Below are positions 43,946 to 53,517 of a stretch of 64,000 nt of DNA, one piece after another. Below the pieces are notes generated by a model, which did not search any database, had not been told where the DNA came from, and saw only the letters and a program-made list of their open reading frames with translations. Position 1 is the stretch's first letter; every line of letters starts with the position of its first letter. Origin of the DNA: Iris pallida (lineage: Eukaryota; Streptophyta; Magnoliopsida; Asparagales; Iridaceae); NCBI GenBank assembly GCA_029216955.1, contig JANAVB010003400.1:11931359-11995358 (forward strand). The letters run 5' to 3'. Both the position numbers and the translations under genes were made by a program.

Positions 43946-43978
<33 letters not shown>
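43931..43978. repeat. (TA)n tract, insertion site of the Tat element
   Basis: TA repeats directly abutting the TGTTTGC start of the Tat LTR. Confidence 0.9.
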
Positions 43979-43982
<4 letters not shown>

Positions 43983-44859
43983 TGCAAAAACAAAAGTATG
44001 AACTTTATTGATACAAACTTTGTAAAGAGATTACAAGAATTCTGGAAAAGGTACAACTGTAGGAATCCAATCTAGAAGACGATTGCTTTATCCCTTGGAC
44101 GATGTGAACTTTGAAGACGATAGCCTCGGAAGTTGAAGTTGAAGGCAAAAGCCTCAGAAGAATGCAGCAGCACTTGGGCAAGAACTCCTGAACTCTCTGA
44201 TATATCTGAACTTTATGTCTGATCCCCTTGAATGAAGACTTGAAAGTCTATTTATAGAGTTCTGGAAATAACTAACTTTTAGTTATTCTGGATGGCGCAA
44301 GTTGGATTGCGCATGGACTGGATGGCACAGCATCAGACTGTGCAGGCAGTTGTCTGGTCGTGGGCCAACTGTCTTGGACATATGGCATCATTTGATTAAA
44401 ATGCGCATGATCGTGTGCAGACGGTTGCCACGTAACGAGCAATTGATGGCATGAATGCCACGTGTACTTTTGTTAGTTGTCATGATGAAGTGTGCCACAT
44501 GAGTTGTGCTGACTTTGGATTGCGCTAGGATGGACCGCACTGAGTTGAATTATGCCAGGATGGACCGCGCAACAGACAGGCTGGCAGATTGCGCTGCATG
44601 TACAGCTGTCCTCGAGCACTGTGCGGCACAATAAATGAACAGTCTCCTCATTTTTCGTGCTGTCAGTTGTCAGAAGATTTGATTTTGTCAGGTAATGATG
44701 ACTTCTGCCACGTCAGCCTGCACACTTGAGAGTGTGCGCAGTCTGGTGTTCACAATCTGAATGATGCGCAATCGATGTCTGCGCATTTCATTTGAAAGTT
44801 GTATTTCTTGATTTTCATGATTTTGTTGATGGGTGCAACTTGATTTTTTAGGACCTACA
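43979..44859 (-). repeat. Tat element 3' LTR (881 bp)
   Basis: On the - strand it starts TGTAGGTCC and ends GCAAACA. It aligns with 55210-55844. It is rich in GCGCA/TGCGC motifs (GATTGCGCATGG, GATGGCGCA). Confidence 0.88.
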
Positions 44860-44875
44860 AGACCCCCTTCAAAGA
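44860..44875 (-). promoter_or_regulatory. Polypurine tract, Tat element
   Basis: On the - strand TCTTTGAAGGGGGTCT directly before the LTR start. Confidence 0.78.
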
Positions 44876-44928
44876 TTTCGAAGTTTGAAGATAGTCAAAG
44901 CTTCGAAATACTTTGAATTTTGATTTGA

Positions 44929-45111
44929 AAATCAAGTTGCGCATATGATGACCTGTCTCAGGAAAGAGATGAGTACGTCACAGCTCATCAAGAAGAAATC
45001 TCTCGCAGAATAGTGACTATGCCATCTTTTAACGACAAGTCTGGGATGGAAGAAACTAGAAAGCGGGTGATGGAATCTCGTGAGGAGCAGCTGCAATCTT
45101 TGAAGCAGTAG
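44929..45111 (+). pseudogene. Antisense ORF A remnant in the Tat 3' region
   Basis: An open + strand frame with no ATG at its start, reading AYDDLSQERDEYVTAHQEE then SRRIVTMPSFNDKSG and ending EEQLQSLKQ at TAG (45109-45111). Highly charged, likely helical or coiled coil. It is followed by AATAAA at 45214-45219. It looks like the C-terminus of a protein on the strand opposite to pol, perhaps a last exon. I do not recognise a family. Confidence 0.4.
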
Positions 45112-45213
45112 ATGACCAGCTTAATGACTCCACCGGAAGAATGAGAAAGATTTTTGTATCTTCAGTCTTTTTGTGATATGTAATGTTGTAATATCTTTCA
45201 ATTTTTTTTGATC

Positions 45214-45219
45214 AATAAA
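45214..45219 (+). terminator. Poly(A) signal AATAAA after antisense ORF A
   Basis: GATCAATAAAAGAC on the + strand, about 100 nt after the ORF A stop and preceded by T-rich TTTTTTTTG. Confidence 0.45.
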
Positions 45220-45470
45220 AGACATTTTTTGTGGCTCTATTATTTATTGTATATCTTATTCAGATATAAATAATAGCGATAGAAAATATATTCAGAGGTA
45301 CAGGACATGATATATTTCTTAATTTTTAGAAAATAATTATATTCGTTATATCTGCTCAGAGGTAATGTGAACATGGCAGAATATAATTTGTCGAATACCA
45401 TTATTTCAGTAGACAACTTAATCAAGGATGACAAGTTGCTGATGTGGATGATGAACGATAATGAATCGTC
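45220..45470. other. Spacer, no gene seen
   Basis: AT-rich, between antisense ORF A and the minisatellite. Confidence 0.5.
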
Positions 45471-45850
45471 AAAATGTGTGAACGAAGTGAATCGTCGGGA
45501 CGAACGGATGAACCGTCGAATGGGTGGAATAAACGGACAAACCGTCGGATAGATGGAATGAACGGACGAACCGTCAGATGGATGGAATAAACGGACGAAC
45601 CGTCAGATGATGGTAATGAACGGATGAACCGTCGGATAGATGATAATAATGAACAGACAAACCATCGGATGATAGTAATGAACGGATGAACCGTCGGATG
45701 ATGGTAATGAACGGATGAACCGTCAGATGATGGTAATGAACGGATGAACCATCAGATGATAATAATGAACGGATGAACTGTCAGATGATAATAATGAACG
45801 GACGAACCGTCGGATGATAATGAACGGGCGAACCGTCAGATGATAATGTG
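45470..45850. repeat. Minisatellite in the Tat 3' region (GGACGAACCGTC core)
   Basis: About a dozen degenerate units of 23-33 bp sharing GGAYGAACCGTC and GATGATAATAATGAAC. Each core can fold GACG-AAC-CGTC. C/T and G/A differences dominate between units (CCGTC, CCATC, CTGTC). Confidence 0.9.
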
Positions 45851-45878
45851 TCGCTTCGTTATTTGGAGAATCTCTGCT

Positions 45879-45886
45879 TATAAATA
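45879..45886 (+). promoter_or_regulatory. TATA box for antisense ORF B
   Basis: TATAAATA on the + strand, 55 nt before the ATG of ORF B, a usual distance for a short leader. Confidence 0.55.
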
Positions 45887-45933
45887 GAACAGAAATCTAG
45901 TAGGAATGACCACTTCCACTTTTCAACATAAGG

Positions 45934-46257
45934 ATGTCGTCTGGAGATTCATCCAAGAAAGCTGAACTCGCCCCGAAGATTGAAGCAGGCACTGAAGAAC
46001 GTCCAGCCGAACTGGTCCAGCCAAAGCAGGCAGAAGCAGGCGAAGGTCCATCTGCACCCAAGCCACCAAGGGATATCCTGGACTTCCTACTTGAACTAGG
46101 AAAGACTGAAGAGGAAGAGGCCATGTGGATGACTGCTTGCAAGTTTCTGGTGGGTTCCAGCAAGGATGTTCTCAGTTCTTTTGCTGACTATGTCTTTGGC
46201 AAGGACGGCAGTGGCCCGCGTCCCAGTGTTGAGAAGGATGATAGTGACCTTCCTTGA
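45934..46257 (+). CDS. Antisense ORF B in the Tat 3' region
   Basis: An intact 107-codon frame from ATG to TGA on the strand opposite to pol, between the integrase end and the 3' LTR. It starts MSSGDSSKKAELAPK, has a Glu/Pro/Ala-rich middle, then a more structured part (DILDFLLELGKTEEEEA, WMTACKFLVGSS). No known domain is recognised. TATA box at 45879 and AATAAA at 46283-46288 frame it as a self-contained unit. Antisense ORFs at this site are known in Grande/Retand-type elements; function unknown. It is intact while pol is broken. Confidence 0.6.
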   Translation: MSSGDSSKKAELAPKIEAGTEERPAELVQPKQAEAGEGPSAPKPPRDILDFLLELGKTEEEEAMWMTACKFLVGSSKDVLSSFADYVFGKDGSGPRPSVEKDDSDLP

Positions 46258-46282
46258 TATTATGTAACATCGTTTATGATGA

Positions 46283-46288
46283 AATAAA
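46283..46288 (+). terminator. Poly(A) signal AATAAA after antisense ORF B
   Basis: GAAATAAAAATC, 26 nt after the ORF B stop. Confidence 0.45.
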
Positions 46289-46344
46289 AATCAAACTTTA
46301 TTTATGAAATGTCTGATCATATTTACATAAAATATCCGTTACAT

Positions 46345-47817
46345 TTATATATAGTACTTCTTGAGGAATTTGCCATTGATAGGCATCATTGCAACTCGAC
46401 CGTCTAATTCTGAAAGTTGATAGGCTCCATTTGAAAAGACTTTGCTAACAATGTAAGGACCTTCCCACTTCGCGTCGAACTTGCCTTTGCTCATGTGAGT
46501 CATAGTCATAGGACGTCTGACTGTTAGAACAAGTTCTCCTATACGGGCTTGGTATAACTCAATATGCTGTTGAGCTAATAGCCGCTTCTCGTCGAGTACT
46601 TCTAATTCTTGAAGTCGAAGAAGATCGTTGTTCTCTGTAGTGAGCTCGTTAGCAATGGCGATCCTTAAGGACGGAATTTGAAGTTCTAGAGGTAGAACTG
46701 CTTCACAGCCATACACCAAAGAGAAGGGTGTAAAACCTGTAGGGTTACGGACCGTAGTACGGTAGGCCCATAGACATTCACCAAGCTTTTCACTCCAGTT
46801 CCGTTTGTTAGTAGATACAAACTTCTTAAGGAGCTTGATGATAGTTTTGTTGAAGGCTTCGACTAAACCATTAGCGGCATGATTGTAAGCTGTCGAAGCG
46901 ACATTGTCAATCCGATGATCATCGCAGAATCTTGTGAACTTCTGGCTGATGAATTGTGGTCCATTGTCATGAATGATCCTTCGAGGTACACCAAATCTGT
47001 AGATGACATGGTGTTTGACGAAGTTGATGACACTGCTGGTTTTGACTTCAGCCAAAGGTATAGCTTCAGCCCATTTAGAGAAGTAGTCGGTTATTGCTAA
47101 TATGAACTGATGTCCTCTAGAAGAAGGAGGATTGATGGGACCTATAATGTCCATGCCCCAAGTTTCAAAAGGCCAAGAAGAGGCAGTCGGATGAAGGAAT
47201 TCCGACGGCTGGTGGATGAAATCGGCATGGATTTGACAAGCACAATATTTCCTTGCATATTCGATGGCATCTGATACCATAGAGGGCCAGTAGTAACCCA
47301 TACGTCGGATACGATCCTGTAGTTTAGGACCGGGTTGATGTGCTCCGCAAACATCGTCATGAGCTTCATGCAGTACTTGCTTCGCTTCATCACCAGCGAG
47401 ACAGCGCAAGAGAAGACCATCATAAGTCCGCCGATAGAGAGTTTTGGTAGTTTGATTGTAGTAGAACCGGAGAGATCGTCGACGAATACTAGTAGCCTCC
47501 TTAGGATCTTCGGGAAGTATGTCGTGAACTACAAAGTCGATAAAAGGAGTTCTCCAATCTTCACTGATAACATTGACTTCAGTAAGATTACTGAACTCAA
47601 TATTACGATTTTTTTCGACACAAAATAACTCACGATTAGAAACGACCACCACCTGCGGTCTTTTGATAGGGATGGCTAAGACTGCTGCAAGATTAACTAG
47701 AGCATCGTCTTCAGTATTGCAAGCTCGGCGTACATAGTCGATGAAGAAAGCTTTGAATGATATAGCCATGTTGATTGCCGCTTCATGATAAGGCACTAGA
47801 TCTTGATGGCGAACTTC
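46345..47817 (-). pseudogene. Tat element integrase
   Basis: The 483-codon open part (46345-47796) inserts element cDNA. Zinc domain: H146, H153 and Cys 185/187 (usual spacing is C-x2-C; here Tyr 184 stands where the first Cys is expected). Catalytic core: D216 (GMDIIGP), D277 (HDNGPQF), E313 (VEAFNKT), with exactly 35 residues between D277 and E313. The C-terminal part has KFDAKWEGPYIV (GPY/F region) and ends GKFLKKYYI. The frame upstream is continuous with the RNase H part except for a TAA at 47818-47820. This is the best preserved domain of the element and all three catalytic acids are kept. Confidence 0.92.
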
Positions 47818-48130
47818 TTAGGTTCCTCTGACCTGGTTGACAACCAGCTTAGAGTCGCCGTAGACTTCAAGATATTCGACGTCTAGTTGCTTGGCTAGCT
47901 GAAGGCAGATAAGTAGAGCATTGTATTCTGCTACATTGTTGGAGCATTGTTCATCTAGGGAGTAGGCTCTTTGAATAGTTGACCCATCTGGAGAAACGAG
48001 AACAACCCCAACTCCTGCTACAATGGCACCATTGTCCGATTCTGGATGCACCGTCAAAGAATAGACGCCAGGTAAGAAATTCTTCAGAGATCATATTTGA
48101 TTCTAATGTCTCATCTGGAATTTCATCATA
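47818..48130 (-). pseudogene. Tat element second (archaeal-type) RNase H
   Basis: On the - strand: WRLFFDGAS (first Asp, about 48070), a frame change, then GVGVVLVSPDGS, NNVAEYNALL (Glu) and VYGDSKLVVNQV (Asp). DGAS/AEYxALL/GDSxLV is the signature of the extra RNase H in Tat elements. It degrades or processes element RNA. The frameshift near 48040 separates the first motif from the rest. Confidence 0.85.
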
Positions 48131-48189
48131 GAGTTTGGATGTCTCCGGTACAGGATGAGCCGCTAGTAAATCCGCCAGTGCTTGACCTT

Positions 48190-50002
48190 TGACAGACTTT
48201 TATGGAAAATATACCATGTCATATTGGGCTAGCAGAATGGCCCATGTAGCCAGCCGAGAATTGAGTGTGCTGGGCTTCTTCATCAGTACCCGAAGAGGAT
48301 TAACTCGGGATATGACATGAATAGTTTGGCCAATGATGTAATATCGAGTCTTTTGAACAGCGAACATAAGAGCTAGGCATTCTTTTTCGACCGGACTATA
48401 ACAGTGTTCAGCACCAATCATAGTACGACTGAGATAGTAGATGGCTTGCTCATGACCTTCTTTATTCTTTTGGGCAAGTAAAGCACCCAATGAATGATCT
48501 ATAGTATAGACATACATTAAGAATGGTATGCCTGAGATTGGTGGCACCAAGACTGGTGGATTCATGAGATATCGTTTGATGTCGTCGAATGCTTTTTGAC
48601 ATTCTTCAGTCCAAATGAAAGATACACCCTTCTTCATTAGTTGAGTGAATGGTCAGCAGCATCCAGACAAGTTTGAAATGAATCTTCTGATATACGCAAG
48701 TAGACCTTGGAATCCTCGTAGCTCTTTTAAGTTGCGTGGAGGACGTATCTCTTGAATGACTTTGATCTTCTTGGGATCTACGTGTATACCCTTAGAGGTA
48801 ATGACGAAGCCGAGAAACTTGCCGCTAGAGACACCCAAGAATGACTTGGTGGGATTCATTTTGAGTTGATGTTGGCGCATGAGATTGAAGATAGTTCTCA
48901 AGTCTTGAATGTGATCTTCCTTTAGACGACTTTTGACGGCAATATCGTCAACATAGCATTCGACTGTTTTACGCAGATGATCTCAAAAGATGGTACTCAT
49001 AGCTTGTTGATAAGTTGCACCAGCGTTCTTGAGACCAAATGGCATCACAGTATAACAGTAAACTCCGCGAGGAGTGCAGAAAGAAGTGTGTTTTTTATCT
49101 TCAGGATTCATCCGAATTTGATTGTATCCGGAGAATCCATCCATAAAAGATATTCGCTCGAACCCACATGTGTTGTCGATCATGACATCAGTGATAGGGA
49201 GAGGAAATTCGTCTTTTGGACATGCTTCATTAAGATCCCGAAAGTCGATGCAGACTCAAACTTTGCCGATTTTCTTTAGAACTGGGACGACATTGGCTAC
49301 CCAATCAGGATGTTGTTCTTCTCGGAAGAAGCCACAAGCGATGAGCTTCTTGACTTCATCGTCAATTGCGTCCATCATTTCTGGCTTGAAGCGCCGTTGT
49401 TGTTGTTTGACCGATTTTGCATTCGACAGAATGTTCAATTTGTGAGTAGCAACTTTAGGATCTAGACCTGGCATGTCTTCGTAACTCCAAGCAAATACAT
49501 CAATGTATTCTTTAATAAGAAGAATTAATTCTTGCTTATCTGTCTCTGGGAGGTTCTTGCTGATGAATATTAGACGAGGTGACCCGCTCTCTCTTACATC
49601 AATTTGAACTAATTGATCTTCAGTAGGAGGTTCTCGCTGTTCGAATAGGAGTTCCCATTGATTATCCATTCGATGAGCCCAATGATCTGTTTCGGGACTT
49701 TCTTCAATATCCTCGTCATATTCTTCTAGAAGTTCAGCGGAGACCATGTTGGAAGATACGACCAACCGATGGACTTCACCAACACTGGTATCAGAATCCC
49801 ATGATCTGGAATCAGAAAAATTAGAGCGCTCTTCACTATCAGATTCGGAGACTGCTGGGGATAACATCGGGGGAGACGCATATCCGAGACCTCTTTTGGT
49901 CTTGCTGTAATACATTTCTGACTTTCCTTCCGGAACAGTAGTACGAATAGGAGTTCGTCTACCCTTACCGTAATTGAGGCCACTCTTGAAGTCATGACCC
50001 AT
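48190..50002 (-). pseudogene. Tat element reverse transcriptase and RNase H
   Basis: One continuous frame on the - strand broken only by stops. 50002-49256: N-terminal part with DVFAWSYEDMPGLDP, VKQQQRRFKPE and DWVANVVPVLKKIGKV; then TGA where Arg is usual, then CIDFRDLN, FMDGFSGYNQI (49183 on) and MPFGLKNAGATYQ. A second TGA precedes the active site YVDD (about 48955-48966), then FLGFVITSKGI. A third TGA, then the RNase H part: EECQKAFDDIK, LLAQKNKEGHEQAIYYLSR, EKECLALMFA. The frame ends at a TAA where Gln is usual (YFP then KSVKGQAL). All catalytic motifs are readable. Confidence 0.88.
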
Positions 50003-50092
50003 TTTTCGGATGATGTCTTTTGATTGTTGACTGTAACGTCAGAGTTGGAGATGTCCTGTATCGTTACTTTTGCTATCATCCGTATAACTGAA
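50003..50092 (-). pseudogene. Frameshifted linker between protease and reverse transcriptase
   Basis: In the main frame there are stops here, but the neighbouring frame is open (VIRMIAKVTIQDIS). This fits two compensating indels near 50100 and 50030. Confidence 0.5.
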
Positions 50093-50650
50093 TTATTGTT
50101 CCGGTCCTTTACTAAAAAGTATTGGACTCTCGCCTTTCTTTCGAGCGGAAACAATACAATATGAATCTTTTGGATCTTCAAATGAGACTTCTGTTTGAAG
50201 AGATTGTACAACTCCCATTATAAATGATCGATAGCTATCTAACATATCCAAATAGCATTTAGTATGATAAATGACATCAGTATACTGGAAAGTAGATGCT
50301 TTTTCATTGATCTGTACATTCGTATTTACAACAGGACCTTTAGCCTTAGCAGGCTTAGTCAGATTAATTACAAGAGGGGAAGAAGAAGAACATGGAGGAG
50401 GATTGGCCTTGTTACGACGGAGGTCAATAACAAGCGGCTCAGAGGAGGTGAGCTCCCTTTTATCCTTGTTATGAGTTAAATCTATAACAAGTGGCTCAGA
50501 AGAAGTGAGCCACTTTTTGTCCTTGTTACGACGTAAGTCGATAAAAAGTGGCTCAGAAGAGGTGAGCTCCCTTTTATCATCATCAGTTGGTTGTTTCTGG
50601 ACTGGCAAGTGAATAGCCAGTGGCTTAGAGGACTGAGGATGAGAGATTCA
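50093..50650 (-). pseudogene. Linker with 19-residue tandem repeats
   Basis: On the - strand, between protease and reverse transcriptase. Four units of the type KRELTSSEPLVIDLRRNKD (57 bp), the last diverged (SSSPLVINL), then a non-repeated part with YTDVIYHTKCYLDMLD. The frame is continuous with the protease piece except for a TGA at 50648-50650. The unit could be a short interaction motif; function unknown. Confidence 0.7.
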
Positions 50651-51923
50651 CCCTTTAACAGGTATAATAAGGGTGTCTTTAGGCACTGCTTCTTGCTCTT
50701 CTTCAGTATCCAGAGACAGCACCACCTTCATGAATTCATCCTTATACATACGATCATCGTTGCAGTATGCTTCGACGCCTTTGAAAGGATAGAGATCTGC
50801 AACTTCTTTTTGCACCTCTCCATTGTCATCAACATATTTGAAACATTGATGAAGAGTTGAAGGAACAATATTGTGCTCATGCAGAAATGGTCTCCCCAAT
50901 AAAGTATTGTAAGAACAACCATGATTGTCTATGATATAGAAGGTTACTTTTGTGTAAAGATTGCCTATTTGGAGTCTTAGGCGAATCTTGCCCAAAGGCT
51001 CACTTCTTCCCTGGTTAAAATCCAAGAATGGTGGTGATTGTACTGGAAAGACTATGCACTGGAATCTTTAGCGCATCCAATATTGTCTTCGGCATGATGC
51101 TAAGAGCAGATCCTGGATCTATAAGAATTCGATCGACTTTCATCGAATCGACATATCCTGTATAGTAGAGAGGACGGTCATGCCTGTTGTCTTCCATCAG
51201 CATGTCATCTTGTGTGAAAGTGATGTTTGGAATAAATTCCAGAACACTATGACAATGAAGGCAAGAGACAGGCTCTGTTGTAGGTTTCTTTAGAAGGGCT
51301 AGACAAGTTTCAGCTTGCATGAGAGCCTCACTCAGAGTTTCTCGAGTCTCTTTGGAAAGACGCAAAAGCTCGAAAATTGACAGCCTGGCCGGTGTATTGG
51401 CTAATTGAGCCAAAATGTCAAAGTTGTAAGACTTCTCAAGTCCGGAAGGAGATAACTTCTTCAAAGGTTTGTCAAAGCGGACTTGCTGTTTACCTTTGTC
51501 AGCGGTCGTCGGCTTGGGAGGAATGGGTACCACAACCGGTGAGGGTACAGAAGAAATATCCTCCGTAGAAACAGGCTGCACTGAAGCCGGCTCAGAAGAA
51601 GAGGCAGGATTCTCTTGAGCTTTGGGGTAATCCTTCAGATAGGCTTTCCCTGATCTGGTGCCCAACAGAATTTTCTTGTCAACGATGGGGTCAAAAGACA
51701 CCATGTTACAAGTCTTTATCTTGCCTTTAGAGCGGTCTTTCTTCTTGGAGGAAGAGGGAAGTTCAAACTCTGAAGCAAGATCTGGATGAATCCACATAAT
51801 CTCGCCATTGTCAAGAGACAATGGAATGAGACCTTCACTTCGTGGAGGAGGGAGATTCTCAATCTCAAGTAGCTTTGGGGATAGGAATGACGCCATGCTG
51901 CACCATTTGTGGAGAAAAGTCAC
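50648..51923 (-). pseudogene. Tat element protease region
   Basis: On the - strand 51923-51015: a linker, then YNFDILAQLANTPARLSIF (conserved before the Tat protease), a Cys/His pair (CLHCH), and the aspartic protease site ILIDPGSALSIMP (usually DGGSA; here DPGS). After a one-base frame change near 51020 it continues FNQGRSEPLGKIRL, YNTLLGRPFLHEH and PSTLHQCFKYV. It would mature Gag-Pol. The Gly to Pro change beside the catalytic Asp may harm activity. Confidence 0.82.
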
Positions 51924-53515
51924 CGAATTGAACTGAGACCATGTTTGCAGTCACAGTCTTCTCGTCTTGCTGCAGAGTGACCACACCAGCATTGACCAGC
52001 TCTTGAATTTTGCCTTTGAGCACGTAGCATGCTCGAGTAGGATGTCCAATAAACCTGTGATAGACACAATATTTGGGATGATCAGTCTTACCGACTTCAT
52101 CTGGCTTCTTTGGGTCTGGAAGCTGAATCTTGTTACTTTTGATTAAACAATCAAAGATTCTTGCAGTGTCATTCTCGTCGAAGGAGTACTCTATTTTCGG
52201 ATGAGGTTCCCTTGGTGGAGGTGCTGAAGGAGTAGAAGTGGACATAAGCGGAGCTACGTTGACCGCCAGAGATTCTTTATTCTTGTTCAAATTGATGTTC
52301 AAAGTTTCTTTTGCTTTGCGGTTGTTCTGGAGGTTGCCACCACCTGATGTTTGGTGTTCATCCCGGTCGGGGTTAGACATTTGTACCTCCAGTTGCTTGA
52401 ACTTGTCAGCGCTAACTTCAGCTGCTTTAGCGTTGACAATGAAAGATGGCCAGTCTTGGAATTGAGTAGATCTTGTCCACATACTGATGATAGGCAAAAG
52501 ATTTGCCTTATAGGTGTCTATGGTGACAGCGGCCGGAGTCCTAGGAGGCATCTTCAAGGCTTCTCGGCGGAACCGTTCAATGAAACTTTCAGCAGTTTCA
52601 TTATATCTTTGTTTGATTTTGTTAAGGGCTGACATGGTCATGTCGTTGAATCCCTCATAGAACCGTTCCAGGAAGATTTGTTTGAGCGCTGAGAAGGAGG
52701 TGATACAACCATCGGGCAAACTTCTGTACCAGTCGTATGCTACGCCGGCTAAACAACCGACGAACACTCTGGTAAGAAGAGCGTCATTTGGTTGAAGTTG
52801 GACAGTCATTACCTCAAAGTGATTGATGAACTGGCTTGGAGAGGTACTGCCATCAAACAGAGAGATTGTTGGGATCTTATACTTAGGAGGAAATGGGACT
52901 TCCTTCCATTCAACTGGATATGGTTGCTTGATCCCCAACCTTTGCAAGTTGTCTTTCTCCTTGAAAGCCTCGAATTGAGTGCGTAAGAGCTTGACAGCTT
53001 CATTAGCGTCTTCTGTTGATGAAGAAGGAGCAGGTGGAGTTTGAGTGTTAGGAGGAGAACAGCATGATAAGCACCACCCCCAGCACCTGATTGGCTGGGT
53101 GCAGGTTGAACTTGTACAAGGGGTACTTGAGGAGATACTACCCCCACCCCTGTATTGACAGGTATCGATGATGCTATGATTTTCGGACTTACAGCATGTA
53201 CAGTCGGTGGTGTGGTATGTTGTGCCACAATAATAGAATGCATACTGGCGACCATTTCAGCCATGGTCTTCAGCTTGTCTTCTAGTGTAGCGATTCGCTG
53301 TTCCTGATTTGCAAAAGTTGAAGCATCTGGATCTTTATTGACAACATAAGCTATTACTTCTCTTGGTATAGTGGAAGACACTGTCTGTTCAGAGCTTTCG
53401 CTGTATGCATCATAGTCGGAGAAAGAGTCATCTCCCGAATAAGAAGGAAGAAAATGACCCGAAGGATCTTGAAGAAGATTCCTTTGACCGATTGTATCTC
53501 GGCTTCGGGATCGGA
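51865..53515 (-). pseudogene. Tat element gag (one frameshift)
   Basis: The frame starts after a TAA (53518-53520) that separates it from ORF1 and includes SYSGDDSFSDYDAYSES, then a likely coiled coil (QEQRIATLEDKLKTMAEMV). Near 53060 the frame changes and continues as 52947-51865: retrotransposon gag domain (FINHFEVMTVQLQPNDALL, AYDWYRSLP, FLERFYEGF, ESFIERFRREAL) and a CVYHRFIGHPTRACYVLK knuckle-like motif. It packages element RNA. The last 59 nt overlap the protease frame, so either programmed frameshifting or a mutation joins them. Confidence 0.85.
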
Positions 53516-53517
53516 TA

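Larger units (their letters stand above)
37175..43978 (+). mobile_element. LARD-2: large non-autonomous LTR retrotransposon, 5' part
   Basis: On the + strand: complete 5' LTR (37175-41323), then an interior with gag-like vestige and conserved module, interrupted at 43979 by the Tat element. Its 3' LTR is not in the window. The preceding AGTGG (37170-37174) should recur after its distant 3' end. The first 13 nt of its LTR (TGTCACTACCACA) are those of chromovirus 2, while the rest resembles chromovirus 1 and LARD-1. Confidence 0.82.

Noticed and set aside
45470..45850. CRISPR-like array
   Set aside because: The repeats are degenerate, spacers are not unique and the context is a plant retrotransposon; it is a minisatellite.
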